From Microbacterium paraoxydans (lineage in GTDB: Bacteria; Actinomycetota; Actinomycetes; Actinomycetales; Microbacteriaceae): a stretch of DNA of 64,000 nucleotides. Location: positions 2,108,001-2,172,000 of the forward strand of contig NZ_LT629770.1 of the NCBI RefSeq assembly GCF_900105335.1. The letters run 5' to 3'. The translations under genes were made by a program, and so were the position numbers. The notes under the pieces are model-generated. The model did not search any database and was not told the origin of the DNA. It worked only from the letters and a program-made list of their open reading frames with translations. Positions 1 to 8,394 of this stretch are shown in pieces. Numbering within the stretch: the stretch's first letter is position 1; each line of letters opens with the position of its first letter.

Positions 1-1466
1 GCGACCCGACCGGCGATGTACGGAGCCGCGAAGGAGGTGCCGCTCCACACCGCGAAGCCGCCGCGGTAGTCGTCCGGGTCGAGCGTCTCGCGCGGCAGCC
101 CGTCGATGTCCGCGCGGGTCGCGGCCTGCGCGCCGCCGACGAAGGCGGGCGAGGTGCTGACCACGGCGGCGCCCGGCGCGAACACCTGCACCCAGGGGCC
201 GACGTTCGAGAACAGGGCGACGGAGTGCGCCGACGGGTTCAGGGCGCCGACCGACACGTGCGGAGCGCCGTCGTCGGACGGCAGCCCGTTGTCGGCGCCC
301 GGCCACGGCCACAGCGAGGCGGGGAACGAGGGCCGATCGATCGCGTCGTTGCCGGCCGAGCAGACGACCACGCAGCCGAGCTCCCTGGCCTTCGCGAGCA
401 GCTCGTACAGAGTCCTGCTGAAGAGTCCGTCGGTCGGGGTCTCGTGGTAGTAGCTGAGGGAGAGGTTGAGCACGTCGATCGGGTAGCCGGTCGTCGGGTC
501 CTCGCGGTGCCGCCGCAGCAGTTCCACGACCTGTGCCACGGTTTCCAGGAGCGTGCTCTCGTCGACCACCCCGAGCGCCCCGGCGACGCGGATCGAGAGG
601 ATGTCGGCGTCCGGGGCGGCCTGACGCACGAGGCCCGCGATGAAGGTGCCGTGACCGGCCACCGCGTCGATCTCGCCGTCGAGCTGCCCGTACAGGTCGG
701 GGTAGCGTTCGGGGTCGGCGTCGTCCGTGAAGCCCACGGGGACGCCGTCGAGTTCGACGTGCCGGGTGACGATGTCGGACGGCAGCCAGGCGTGCTCCCC
801 GCAGCCGGTGTCGAGGATCGCCACGACCGGTCGTCGTCCGCGCTTCGGAGCGGCTGCTCGAGCCGGAGCGGGGCCGAGCCAGGTGACCGGCTGCCGCGCC
901 CCGCGTCCGGGCTCCAGGTAGTCGTCGCTGCCGCCTCCGCCGGGAGCGGCACCGCGGACGGGGTTCGTCCGCGTGAACGGGTTCGTCCGCGTGAACGGGT
1001 TCGTCCGGGTGAACGGGTTGAGTCCGACCGGGTCGATCGAGAGCACGTGCTCCAGGCTGGTCCGCGGCATGGTCGAGCGCGACAGCCGGCGCGCGCGCTG
1101 CAGCACCCGCCAGGCGTCGGGCGCCACGGGGGACTCGCCCCTGGTCGGCTCATCCGGCGTGGTCAGGCGTGCCCGCAGGAACCCCGCGACACCCGGCACG
1201 AGCTCGCCGTTCCCGATCTCGCGCTCCGGCGACTCCACCTCCAGCCGCCAGCCGAAGGAGTCCGCGGCATCCCTCAAGGCGCGCAGCTCGCGGTCGTACG
1301 CCTCCTGCTCGTCCAGGGCGCGCGTGATGAGCAGCCGCTCGGGCAGGTACGCGGTGGGGAACGCCCGGATCCCGTCCACCGGTTCCGTGCTGGGGTCGAG
1401 GGCGGTGCCGCGGCGGATCGATCCCTCCGCGCGGTCCTGCCAGGTCCATCCCTGGGGCTGCTCCAT
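1..1466 (-). CDS. S8 family serine peptidase (subtilase), C-terminus cut by window edge
   Basis: About 488 residues are visible, read leftwards from an ATG at 1466; the C-terminus lies outside the window. The subtilase triad is complete: Asp219 in VVAILDTG, His272 in GHGTFIAG and Ser478 in GTSFAAP, with oxyanion Asn373 in CSAGND. There is no signal peptide (the protein opens MEQPQGWTWQD), so it is probably intracellular or exported by another route. About 150 residues precede the catalytic domain, including a threefold PFTRTN repeat encoded by 18-bp direct repeats. The start has a GGAGAGG-like ribosome site; a nearby ATG at 1473 is in another frame. It is the third gene after a sigma factor and a small orphan protein, about 50 nt from the latter, so the three are probably one operon. 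Known of the family: endoprotease. Inferred: a regulated protease of a sigma-controlled pathway. Confidence 0.9.
   Translation of the reverse strand, partial: MEQPQGWTWQDRAEGSIRRGTALDPSTEPVDGIRAFPTAYLPERLLITRALDEQEAYDRELRALRDAADSFGWRLEVESPEREIGNGELVPGVAGFLRARLTTPDEPTRGESPVAPDAWRVLQRARRLSRSTMPRTSLEHVLSIDPVGLNPFTRTNPFTRTNPFTRTNPVRGAAPGGGGSDDYLEPGRGARQPVTWLGPAPARAAAPKRGRRPVVAILDTGCGEHAWLPSDIVTRHVELDGVPVGFTDDADPERYPDLYGQLDGEIDAVAGHGTFIAGLVRQAAPDADILSIRVAGALGVVDESTLLETVAQVVELLRRHREDPTTGYPIDVLNLSLSYYHETPTDGLFSRTLYELLAKARELGCVVVCSAGNDAIDRPSFPASLWPWPGADNGLPSDDGAPHVSVGALNPSAHSVALFSNVGPWVQVFAPGAAVVSTSPAFVGGAQAATRADIDGLPRETLDPDDYRGGFAVWSGTSFAAPYIAGRV
964..1018. repeat. Three tandem 18-bp units inside the S8 peptidase gene
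   Basis: GTTCGTCCGCGTGAACGG occurs twice exactly and a third time with one change. On the minus strand it encodes the hexapeptide PFTRTN three times, upstream of the catalytic domain. An in-frame tandem expansion in a linker is the simplest reading. Confidence 0.9.
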
Positions 1467-1516
1467 CGGTCATCCTCTCCGTGGGCATCGCCGGCGACGG
1501 CGCCGGCGACGCGGGG

Positions 1517-1972
1517 TCACAACTCGAACTGCGGGGTCTCCAGGGTGCGGGTCTCGTCGCCGACCGTCGCGGTCAGGCGCACGCGGCTGAGCCCGGACGG
1601 CACCTCGTCGAACACGAATCGGCCGGTCTCCGCCGGGGTCGTGCGGCGCTCGCGCTCGCCCTGCAGCAACAGGATCTCCGCGGCGGCGGTGTCCACCCAG
1701 CCGTCGATCCGCCGTCGCCCGGACGCGGTCGTCGTGACGTGGAGGAGGATGCTCGTGCTGCCGTCGCTGAACTGCAGCGTGAGGGCGTCGGTCTCGCCGC
1801 GGACCGCGCCGAGCTGGCCTTCCACGAGCGTGAGCAGCGCGTACTCGCGGTTGAGCCCGTCCGCGGCGACCGCGGCGACCATCCGGTCGATCAGCCCGGC
1901 AGGGACCGGATCGACCTCTCTCCAGAGGCTGCGCAGGCGGGCGAACAGTCGGGCGTCGTCCTCATCGCTCAT
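1517..1972 (-). CDS. Hypothetical protein between sigma factor and S8 peptidase
   Basis: A 151-residue acidic, soluble protein with no signal peptide or membrane segment. The first ~70 residues look helical (LFARLRSLWREVDPVPAGLIDRM); the rest reads as a small beta-rich domain ending in ETPQFEL. I do not recognise a family. Its ATG overlaps the stop of the upstream sigma factor by 4 nt (ATGA), so the two are translationally coupled. It could be an accessory or anti-sigma-like partner of the sigma factor, or an adaptor for the downstream peptidase; context is the only basis for this. Confidence 0.75.
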   Translation of the reverse strand: MSDEDDARLFARLRSLWREVDPVPAGLIDRMVAAVAADGLNREYALLTLVEGQLGAVRGETDALTLQFSDGSTSILLHVTTTASGRRRIDGWVDTAAAEILLLQGERERRTTPAETGRFVFDEVPSGLSRVRLTATVGDETRTLETPQFEL

Positions 1973-2601
1973 GATTGTCCCTCCGTCCGGGTGGCCGGGG
2001 CGTCGAGGAGGTCGCGGAGCTTCGCGAGGCAGCGGCTGCGGGTCGGGCCGATGCTGCCGACCGGCATGGAGAGGTCGCGGGCGAGGCGGGCGTAGTCAGG
2101 ACGGTCCTCGAAGGCGATCACGCGGAGCAGTCGTTGGCAGCGCTCGGCAAGGCGGCGGACGGCGGCCCAGAGTCGGCGGTTCTCGTCGTCGAGCGCGGCG
2201 TGCTCCTCCGCGGACGCCTGCTCCGGAAGCAGGGCGTCCAGGTCGTCGGATTCCGCGGTGTCGACGCGACCAACGGCCTTGCCGACCTTCCAGGCCTCGC
2301 GGCGGGCGGTGGTCGTGAGCCAGGCGGAGACGGCACGCGAGTCGGCGATGGCGCCGTGGCCACGCACGAGCTGGAGCCAGGTCGTCTGCACGACGTCTTC
2401 CGCGAGGGTGCGTTCGAGGCCGTAGGCGCGCACGACGTGCCAGAGCACGGGCGTCATCAGCCGTACCAGGTCGTCCATCGAGCGGCCGTCGCCATCGCGC
2501 CACGCATCGAACAGGTCCGCGGCGCGTTCCCAGCGTGCACGCCCGTCGTCGGATGCCGGATCGAAGGCGGCGCCGGGGGCACCGTCGATCATGAAGCCCA
2601 T
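1969..2601 (-). CDS. RNA polymerase sigma-70 family (ECF-like) sigma factor
   Basis: A 210-residue protein with sigma region 2 (LVRLMTPVLWHVVRAYGLERTLAEDVVQTTWLQL, here split: DDLVRLMTPVLWHVVRAYGL then AEDVVQTTWLQL), a variable linker, and region 4 with a helix-turn-helix (DYARLARDLSMPVGSIGPTR, then SRCLAKLRDLL). Length and layout match ECF sigma factors. I chose ATG 2601, preceded by AGGTG at about 8 nt, over upstream ATGs that would add an implausible hydrophobic N-terminus. No anti-sigma gene is adjacent; the 151-residue protein overlapping its stop is the only candidate partner. It probably directs transcription of its own operon, including the S8 peptidase. Confidence 0.88.
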   Translation of the reverse strand: MGFMIDGAPGAAFDPASDDGRARWERAADLFDAWRDGDGRSMDDLVRLMTPVLWHVVRAYGLERTLAEDVVQTTWLQLVRGHGAIADSRAVSAWLTTTARREAWKVGKAVGRVDTAESDDLDALLPEQASAEEHAALDDENRRLWAAVRRLAERCQRLLRVIAFEDRPDYARLARDLSMPVGSIGPTRSRCLAKLRDLLDAPATRTEGQS

Positions 2602-2711
2602 TGTGATCACACCTACTAGGAGCACGGCAAGGGCTCGGTGATACATGTCGCCGTCCAAGAATTCCGACGGCCGGATCCGTGGTGCGACGCCGCCCTCGCT
2701 AGCGTGGAGGG

Positions 2712-2930
2712 GTGATCGCTCTCGTCGTCGTGCTGTTCCTCAACGCCGGTTTCAACGTGCTGGTCTGGCCGCGGTTCTACACCCGCGTCGCGAAGGACCC
2801 GCGTGCGAGGGACGAGAACGGCAAGGCCACCCCGTTCCTCCGCGTGCACGGCATCCTCATCGCGATCGCGCTGGTGCTGGCCGTGGCCTCCGCGGCGGCG
2901 GGGATCACCGTGCTCGCGGTCGCGCCCTAG
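2712..2930 (+). CDS. SCO4848-family small membrane protein
   Basis: A 72-residue protein with two membrane segments, at residues 1-17 and about 47-70, joined by a charged loop containing KDPRARDENGKATPFLRVH. This pattern (two helices, an acidic/basic D-x-x-G loop, then a V-H at the second helix) is that of the uncharacterised actinobacterial SCO4848-like family. The GTG start lies exactly 7 nt after a TAGCGT box, as in other leaderless genes here. It is convergent with the MFS gene, 15 nt away. Function unknown. Confidence 0.7.
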   Translation: MIALVVVLFLNAGFNVLVWPRFYTRVAKDPRARDENGKATPFLRVHGILIAIALVLAVASAAAGITVLAVAP

Positions 2931-2945
2931 CGCAGTGTCTCCACC

Positions 2946-4244
2946 TCAGTCCCCCTCGTACCGGGCGGCGTGCGCGGCCCAGCGAGACTCGACCGGGAGG
3001 CTGCGGAGGGCGCGGTTCCCGATCGCGAGGGCGGCGGCCACCACGCAGAGGGCCGCGCAGATGAGGATGGTGCCTTGTCGTCCGAGCCCGGCCAGGCCGA
3101 AGCCGGCGATGAGCGGGGCGAGCGGCATCGCGCCCATCGCGAGGACCCCCATGGCGCTGTTCGCGCGCCCCAGCAGACGTGATGGCGTGGCCACCATGAA
3201 GTAGCCCATCATCCCGGCGTTCAGGGCGGGGACGAGGAGCACCGTGGCACCGAGGACGGCGGAGACGGTCCACGGTGCCGACGCGAACGACAGCACGACG
3301 GCGCCGAGGGCGACCACTGCGAGCCCGCCGATCGTGAGCACGCCCGCCGGGATCCGGGGCACGAGGAGCGGGGCGACGATCGCGCCGACGAGCATTACGG
3401 CGCCGATGGCCGCGCTGACGGTTCCGATGAGGAGTTCGGAATGGCCTGCCTGCTGCAGCGCATAGACGGCCGTGGTGATCGCGGCGTTGAAGCCGAGGTT
3501 CACGATGGTCATGATGAGCATGACGCCGCCGAGGTCGGGACGGGACAGCAGCCAGCCGAAGCCTTCGCGGAACTCCCGCCAGGCGTTCGGGCGCGCGGGG
3601 GGCGCGCCGCCGTCGTCCTCGTCCAGGGCGCCGACGTCGGCGATGCCCGCGCGCCGGACCTGTCGCCCGAGGAGCCCGGCGGTCACGGCGGCGACGAGGT
3701 GGCACAGGGTCATGACCGCGCCGACGAGCCAGCCGCCTACGCCGAGCAGCAGCCCGCCCAGCGGGCCGCCGGCGAGCTGAAGGGCCGCATCGCGCCCCTG
3801 GTTCGCGGCCTGCGCGCGCCCCATCGCGTCGTCCGGGACGATCTCCTTCAGCGCGCTCTCCCCGGCGACGTCGAAGAGGCCGCTCCGCGCGGCCAGCAGC
3901 ACGTCGATCACGAGGAGAGTTGCGAAGGTGAGGGCGCCGCCGAGGGCGAGCAGGGTGAAGGCCCCGGCCAGCACGATCCCCAGAATCGAGCCGACGAGCA
4001 TGAGCACGATGCGCTGGTGCCGGTCCGCGATGATCCCGCCCACGAGGGTGAGCAGCACACGCGCCACCATGCCCGCCCCCGCGATGATGCCGGCCTGTGC
4101 GGGGTCGTTCGTGATGACGAGCGCGAGGAGCGGGACCGCGAACCCGAAGAGCGCCGAGGCGAGCCCCTTGCTCGTGTCGCTCACGAGCCAGGTGAGGTAG
4201 CGCGTGTTCTGCCACAGGCGGTGCGGAGTGCTCGTCGTGCTCAT
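2946..4244 (-). CDS. MFS transporter
   Basis: A 432-residue, twelve-helix major facilitator protein. The conserved A-loop is visible as GGIIADRHQRIVLM after the second helix, and a central cytoplasmic loop (about residues 200-225) divides two six-helix halves. It resembles enterobactin-exporter/MacB-type drug-efflux MFS proteins; substrate unknown. I chose ATG 4244 (MSTTSTPHR) because a TATCGT box ends 6 nt upstream, giving a leaderless transcript, and the longer reading adds only MRNYRRA. It is divergent from an ArsR-type regulator with a palindrome over the -35 region, so repression by that regulator is likely. Confidence 0.88.
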   Translation of the reverse strand: MSTTSTPHRLWQNTRYLTWLVSDTSKGLASALFGFAVPLLALVITNDPAQAGIIAGAGMVARVLLTLVGGIIADRHQRIVLMLVGSILGIVLAGAFTLLALGGALTFATLLVIDVLLAARSGLFDVAGESALKEIVPDDAMGRAQAANQGRDAALQLAGGPLGGLLLGVGGWLVGAVMTLCHLVAAVTAGLLGRQVRRAGIADVGALDEDDGGAPPARPNAWREFREGFGWLLSRPDLGGVMLIMTIVNLGFNAAITTAVYALQQAGHSELLIGTVSAAIGAVMLVGAIVAPLLVPRIPAGVLTIGGLAVVALGAVVLSFASAPWTVSAVLGATVLLVPALNAGMMGYFMVATPSRLLGRANSAMGVLAMGAMPLAPLIAGFGLAGLGRQGTILICAALCVVAAALAIGNRALRSLPVESRWAAHAARYEGD

Positions 4245-4250
4245 GGCTCG

Positions 4251-4308
4251 ACGATAGTTCCGCAAGAATAATTGCGCAACTGTTCGTGCGCATTTGCGTG
4301 ACTAGGAT
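4251..4308. promoter_or_regulatory. Divergent promoters and palindromic operator between MFS gene and ArsR-type regulator
   Basis: CGCAA-N6-TTGCG (4261-4276) overlaps the perfect palindrome TTGCGCAA (4272-4279). On the minus strand, TTGCGC (4274-4279), a 17-nt spacer and TATCGT (4251-4256) make a good promoter 6 nt before the MFS start. On the plus strand, TAGGAT (4303-4308) lies 6 nt before the regulator's ATG. The palindrome covers the MFS -35 box, a position expected for repression. Confidence 0.7.
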
Positions 4309-4314
4309 CGGGGA

Positions 4315-4905
4315 ATGGCTGACGACGCGGAGAAGACCTCTCGGGAGGACGCCGCCTTCATGACGTCGGCCATGCTCAAGGCCTACTCACACCCGCTGCG
4401 CCGCCAGATCCTCCGCCTCATCGCGCGCCGCGGTTTCCTGCGCGCCGCGGACATCGCCGGCGCGCTCGACGTGCCGGCCAACAGCGCCAGCTTCCACCTG
4501 CGGGTGCTCGCCGAGGCGGGACTCATCGAGGAGGCTCCGGAGCAGGCCAGAGACCGTCGCGACCGCGTGTGGACGGGACGCAAGGGCGCCCTCACCGTCG
4601 GCGGTCCGGAGAATCCGGTCGCGGACGAGGCGCTCGGCGATGCGGTGGTGGCCGCGCTCGCAGAGGACCACGTCGACCTGCTCCGCCGTGTGGTGGCCTG
4701 GACGCCCGAGTATGTGTCCGGTCGCACCGCCGACGTGCACGCGTCGTTCGTGCAGCGCACCATCCGACTGACCGAGGCCGAGTTCGACGACGTGATGCAC
4801 AAGATCGATGACGTGCTCTCCGCCGCCGACGACGCGCACGACGACACCGACCCCGCGGGCCGTCACTGGCAGCTGGACATCGTCGTCGCCGACGACACCA
4901 TCTGA
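4315..4905 (+). CDS. ArsR-family winged-helix transcriptional regulator
   Basis: 196 residues with an N-terminal winged helix-turn-helix (residues 20-85: AYSHPLRRQILRLIARRGF, then AADIAGALDVPANSASFHLR with the recognition helix, then LAEAGLIEE) and an unassigned C-terminal helical domain. No metal-binding cysteines are present, so it is unlikely to be a metal sensor; the helix-turn-helix plus long C-terminus is the ArsR/HTH_20 type found beside MFS genes. The ATG is 7 nt from the end of TAGGAT, suggesting a leaderless mRNA. Likely role: repressor of the divergent MFS exporter and of itself. Confidence 0.86.
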   Translation: MADDAEKTSREDAAFMTSAMLKAYSHPLRRQILRLIARRGFLRAADIAGALDVPANSASFHLRVLAEAGLIEEAPEQARDRRDRVWTGRKGALTVGGPENPVADEALGDAVVAALAEDHVDLLRRVVAWTPEYVSGRTADVHASFVQRTIRLTEAEFDDVMHKIDDVLSAADDAHDDTDPAGRHWQLDIVVADDTI

Positions 4906-4906
4906 C

Positions 4907-6025
4907 TCACTCGTCTTCGTCGTCGAGGCGCTCGCCGCTGAGGATGAGGATGCGGCGGAGGTGCATCGCCGTCAGCACGCCCGGTCCCATCGAGCTGCGC
5001 ACGTCGAACGTGCGGTCGTCGACCTTCTCCAGCAGCAGCCGGATCGCGCGCGCCGCCTCCGCGCGGCGGCGATGCGCCGCGCTCGAGGCGGGGTCGTCCT
5101 CCGCGATGACGTCGGCGACGGCGTGGCAGGCCGCCGACAACGGCTCGGGCAGGGCAGGATCCAGGGGCATGGCCGCCGGACGCTCCCAGATCGTGTCGGC
5201 CGTCGCGTCGGCGATGTCCCGGATGAGGTGCGCGATCCGGTCGAGGGTGGAGAGCTGCTCGTGGATGTGGGCAGTGCCCGCATGCCGGCGTCGCGCGCGC
5301 GGGTTGTAGCGGACGCTCTCGTCGGCTTCGGCCAGGGCGGCACGGAGGTCGGCGGTGGTCTCGGCGAGCGCCGCGGCATCGTCGGCCCACTGTGCGGTCT
5401 CCGGCGGCCAGGACTCCGAGACCGCGGAGCCGATGTCGTGGAGGTGCCCGGCGAGCTGTCGTCGGAACTCCTCCACCCGCGCCTCGGCGGATCCGATGAG
5501 CGGGGCGGGGGCGAAGAGGAGGTTCACCACCAGACCGATGACGATCCCGACCCCCATCTGGGCGAGGTAGCCGAGGGAGTAGTCGTCCGCGTTCTGACCG
5601 CCGATGATGAGCACGAACAGCGCCGCCATCGGGACGTACTCCTTGCCGACGCCGAACCAGCCGGTGCCGGAGACGAGGACTCCGAGCCCGACAACGAGCG
5701 GGATCGTCCACCACGTCGGCCCGACGGTGAGCACGATCACCGCGGCCAGACCGATACCGGTGGCCAGACCGAACAGGGTCTGCAGGCTCGACCGCATGGA
5801 CCCCATGAGTGTGGGGTACATGCTCACGAGCGCACCCAGGGGTGCGTAATACGGGTACTCGTCGGTGACCCCCGGCATGTGCGGCGCGATCGTCCACGCG
5901 AGTCCGACGGCGAGCGCCGTCTTGACCACGAGGAGCAGACGGGCGGGGCGGACCGCCTCACGGACGGTGCGGGCGAGGTACGAGCGGCGCTCGCGGACGC
6001 GCAGGCGCGCAAGGTCGGGCGTCAC
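4907..6025 (-). CDS. FUSC-family membrane protein (aromatic acid exporter-like)
   Basis: 372 residues with about six N-terminal membrane segments (residues 30-190, including LLVVKTALAVGLAWTIA and the YYAPLGALVSMYPTLMGS region), then a cytoplasmic helical domain of about 180 residues. This half-length FUSC/YqjA-type layout is common in actinobacteria. The GTG start at 6025 has GAGGAGAGG at good spacing; the longer reading adds only low-complexity residues. The gene converges with the ArsR gene, their stops one nucleotide apart. Family knowledge suggests export of aromatic acids or similar small molecules; the substrate cannot be told here. Confidence 0.8.
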   Translation of the reverse strand: MTPDLARLRVRERRSYLARTVREAVRPARLLLVVKTALAVGLAWTIAPHMPGVTDEYPYYAPLGALVSMYPTLMGSMRSSLQTLFGLATGIGLAAVIVLTVGPTWWTIPLVVGLGVLVSGTGWFGVGKEYVPMAALFVLIIGGQNADDYSLGYLAQMGVGIVIGLVVNLLFAPAPLIGSAEARVEEFRRQLAGHLHDIGSAVSESWPPETAQWADDAAALAETTADLRAALAEADESVRYNPRARRRHAGTAHIHEQLSTLDRIAHLIRDIADATADTIWERPAAMPLDPALPEPLSAACHAVADVIAEDDPASSAAHRRRAEAARAIRLLLEKVDDRTFDVRSSMGPGVLTAMHLRRILILSGERLDDEDE

Positions 6026-6143
6026 GTCATCCTCTCCTCGCGGCGGTCGGGTGGTCCATCTCTGGCGAGGATAGGGCGGTAGGCGGCGCGCGGCCACCGG
6101 GTTGCCCCGCCTCGGGTCGCCGGGTAGAGGGCGGCCGAACGCG

Positions 6144-6180
6144 GATGCCGCGACCGCGCGGGGTGCGCGGCCGCGGCATC
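6144..6180 (-). terminator. Hairpin terminator after the YtrA-type operon
   Basis: GATGCCGCG (6144-6152) pairs with CGCGGCATC (6172-6180) around an inner CCGCGC/GCGCGG stem, about 20 nt past the permease stop codon. Confidence 0.6.
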
Positions 6181-6200
6181 GGCGGATTCCGGTCGTCGCG

Positions 6201-6887
6201 TCAGGGCGTGGCCCGGCGGAACGCGAGGAAGGAGACGGCGCTGAGGACGGCGACGACCACGAGCCCCCAGAGGGCGAGGCCCACGGCGCCGAGGTCGAGG
6301 ATGCCGAGCCACACGTCGCCCCACAGCTCGAGCCGCGTCACGAGGAACACGACCCCCACGAGGAGGAGCGCCAGGGCGACGCCCACGATGGTGAGCACCA
6401 TCGGGCCCCAGCTCTTGTAGATCGTCGCGCCGGTGAACCCGACCACGAAGAAGAACAGGGCGAGGGTGAAGTAGACGACGAAGGCTCCGAGCGGTCCGGC
6501 CTCCCACAGCCACGGCAGGTGGAACACCCAGCCGTTCACGCCGTACCCGTTCGTGGCCAGCTCGATCGCGCCGCCGAGGAGGAACAGCAGACCGAGCAGC
6601 GCGCTGCCGAGGATCGCGGTCAGCAGGGTTCCGATGAAGAACTCGCGCCGGGTGACGCTCATGGCCTGGGAGAACGGGAAGGTCAGCGTCATGGCCGACA
6701 GCCCGATCGCGAAGAAGTACCACAGCGGTGCCTGGCCGCCTCCGCCGTACTTGGGGGCGTCGCCGGGAATCATCGCGTAGATGAGGACCGAGATCACCAC
6801 AGCCGAAGCGAGGATGATCAGCGGCACCCAGACGAAGGTCTGCCGGTTGATGAGCTGCAGGCGGATGACGTTGAGTGTGCGTCGCAT
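6201..6887 (-). CDS. ABC-2-type transporter permease
   Basis: 228 residues with six predicted membrane segments (near residues 18-40, 57-75, 88-108, 126-150, 157-182 and 195-222). No extracellular domain. Its start overlaps the ATPase stop by one nucleotide and it is the last gene of a GntR-ATPase-permease operon. With the ATPase it should form an ABC exporter of the YtrBC type, which in Gram-positives responds to cell-wall antibiotics; the substrate here is unknown. Confidence 0.83.
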   Translation of the reverse strand: MRRTLNVIRLQLINRQTFVWVPLIILASAVVISVLIYAMIPGDAPKYGGGGQAPLWYFFAIGLSAMTLTFPFSQAMSVTRREFFIGTLLTAILGSALLGLLFLLGGAIELATNGYGVNGWVFHLPWLWEAGPLGAFVVYFTLALFFFVVGFTGATIYKSWGPMVLTIVGVALALLLVGVVFLVTRLELWGDVWLGILDLGAVGLALWGLVVVAVLSAVSFLAFRRATP

Positions 6888-7804
6888 CAGCGGACTCCTT
6901 CCGTGGTGGCGTCGGCTCTGGTGCCGGTGCGGGTCTCCGCCTTCTGGGTGAGGCGGACGATGAGCTGCTGCAGCGAGACGGGGGCGAGGTCGAGGCCGGC
7001 GGCCCGCACCTCCGCGCGATCGTCGGCGGTGAGGGCGCCGAGCACGGTGACGGAGGCGACGCGACCGAGCTCGTCCCGGTGCAGCACCTCGCGATCGCCG
7101 ACCCAGGCGTCGACCTTCGCGGCATCCCCGACGACGGTCACGGCGCGGTCGCGGACGGCATCCGTGTCCTCGTTGAGGAGGATCTGGCCGTTGTCGATCA
7201 CGATGACCTTCTCGATGAGGTTCGCGACCTCGTTGATCAGGTGCGAGGAGAGGATGATCGTGCGCGGGTGCTCCGCGTAGTCCTCCACGAGGCGGTCGTA
7301 GAAGATCTGCCGAGCGACCGCGTCGAGTCCCAGATAGGGCTCGTCGAAGAACGTGATCTCGGCGCGGGAGGCCAGGCCGATGATCACGCCGACCGCGGAG
7401 AGCTGCCCGCGGGACAGCTTCTTGATGGTCTGCTTCATCGGCAGCTGGAACTCCGCGATGAGCTCGTCCGCGAGGCCCTGGTCCCAGTGCGGGAAGAACA
7501 GGCGGGCGGCGGCGAACGCGTGCCGCGGGGTCGCGTCGTCCGGGTACTTCTGGCTCTCCCGGACGAAGCAGATCCGGCCGAGCACATGCGCGTTCTCGTA
7601 CGGGTGCTCGCCGAACACCTTCACGGTGCCGGAGGATTCGAAGTTCTGGGCCGTGAGGATCGACATGAGTGTCGTCTTCCCGGCGCCGTTGCGGCCGAGG
7701 AGCCCGTAGATCGAGCCTCCCTCGAGGGCGAGCGACACGTTGTCGAGCGCCCGCTTCTCCTTGTAGCGCTTGGTGAGGTTCTGCACCTCGATGACGGCGG
7801 TCAT
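6887..7804 (-). CDS. ABC transporter ATP-binding protein
   Basis: 305 residues. Walker A is GRNGAGKT (residues ~37-44), the signature is the unusual LSRGQLSAVG in place of LSGGQ, Walker B is ITFFDEP, and the switch histidine is in LSSHLINE. About 90 residues follow the nucleotide-binding domain, as in exporter ATPases of the YtrB/EcsA/CcmA group. The start overlaps the GntR gene by 4 nt. It should energise the adjacent six-helix permease. The altered signature (serine-arginine before GQ) is seen in YtrB-like ATPases. Confidence 0.88.
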   Translation of the reverse strand: MTAVIEVQNLTKRYKEKRALDNVSLALEGGSIYGLLGRNGAGKTTLMSILTAQNFESSGTVKVFGEHPYENAHVLGRICFVRESQKYPDDATPRHAFAAARLFFPHWDQGLADELIAEFQLPMKQTIKKLSRGQLSAVGVIIGLASRAEITFFDEPYLGLDAVARQIFYDRLVEDYAEHPRTIILSSHLINEVANLIEKVIVIDNGQILLNEDTDAVRDRAVTVVGDAAKVDAWVGDREVLHRDELGRVASVTVLGALTADDRAEVRAAGLDLAPVSLQQLIVRLTQKAETRTGTRADATTEGVR

Positions 7805-8190
7805 GCGGGGTTCTTCCCTTCTGGGGTGGGGGCGGATGCGGCGCGCTGACGGAGCAGGTCCGCGAGGTCTTCCGCGCCGAGGCCCAGCGTGCGGGCCTCC
7901 GCGAGGAGCGGGTCGATGTAGCGGTCGGCGAAGGCCGCGCGGCGCTCGCCGAGGAGCAGGTCCCTGGCGCCTTCCGAGACGAACATGCCGATGCCTCGGC
8001 GCTTGTGTAGCACTCCCTTGTCGGTGAGCATGGCGACTCCCTTCGCGGCAGTGGCGGGGTTGATGCGGTAGAACGCGGCGAGCTCGTTCGTCGAAGGGGC
8101 CTGCGCCTCCTCGGCCAGCGAGCCGTCGAGGATGGAGTCCTCGATCTGCTCGGCGATCTGGAGGAAGAGCGGCTTGCCTTCTTCGATCAC
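7801..8190 (-). CDS. YtrA-type GntR transcriptional regulator
   Basis: 129 residues: a GntR winged helix-turn-helix (PLFLQIAEQIEDSILDGSL, then APSTNELAAFYRINPATAAKG, then GVLHKRRGIGMFV) followed by only ~45 helical residues. The short effector-less C-terminus defines the YtrA subfamily. Start is GTG with GGAGG upstream. It heads the operon with the ATPase and permease. A perfect 9-bp inverted repeat lies 20 nt upstream, so it is most likely an autorepressor of an inducible ABC exporter. Confidence 0.92.
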   Translation of the reverse strand: MIEEGKPLFLQIAEQIEDSILDGSLAEEAQAPSTNELAAFYRINPATAAKGVAMLTDKGVLHKRRGIGMFVSEGARDLLLGERRAAFADRYIDPLLAEARTLGLGAEDLADLLRQRAASAPTPEGKNPA

Positions 8191-8209
8191 GAGTCCTCCG
8201 TGGTCGCTG

Positions 8210-8233
8210 GGTTACTTACTTGACTAAGTAACC
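8210..8233. promoter_or_regulatory. YtrA-family operator
   Basis: GGTTACTTA (8210-8218), six nucleotides, then TAAGTAACC (8225-8233): a perfect 9-bp inverted repeat just upstream of the GntR start. It is AT-rich against its surroundings. YtrA regulators bind such sites in their own promoters. Confidence 0.8.
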
Positions 8234-8394
8234 ACGGAACCAGCCACGGTGTCAATCCCTCTGTATGTGGGCGGGCGCAGCTTCGGAGATCTCCGTCGAC
8301 ATGCCGCCCGTCGGTCGGTTCTGGCGGCGTGTCGGCCGTCAGCTCCGAAGTTGTGCACGGGGAGGGGGTGAGGCAGGCCGCGTACAGTGGGCTG

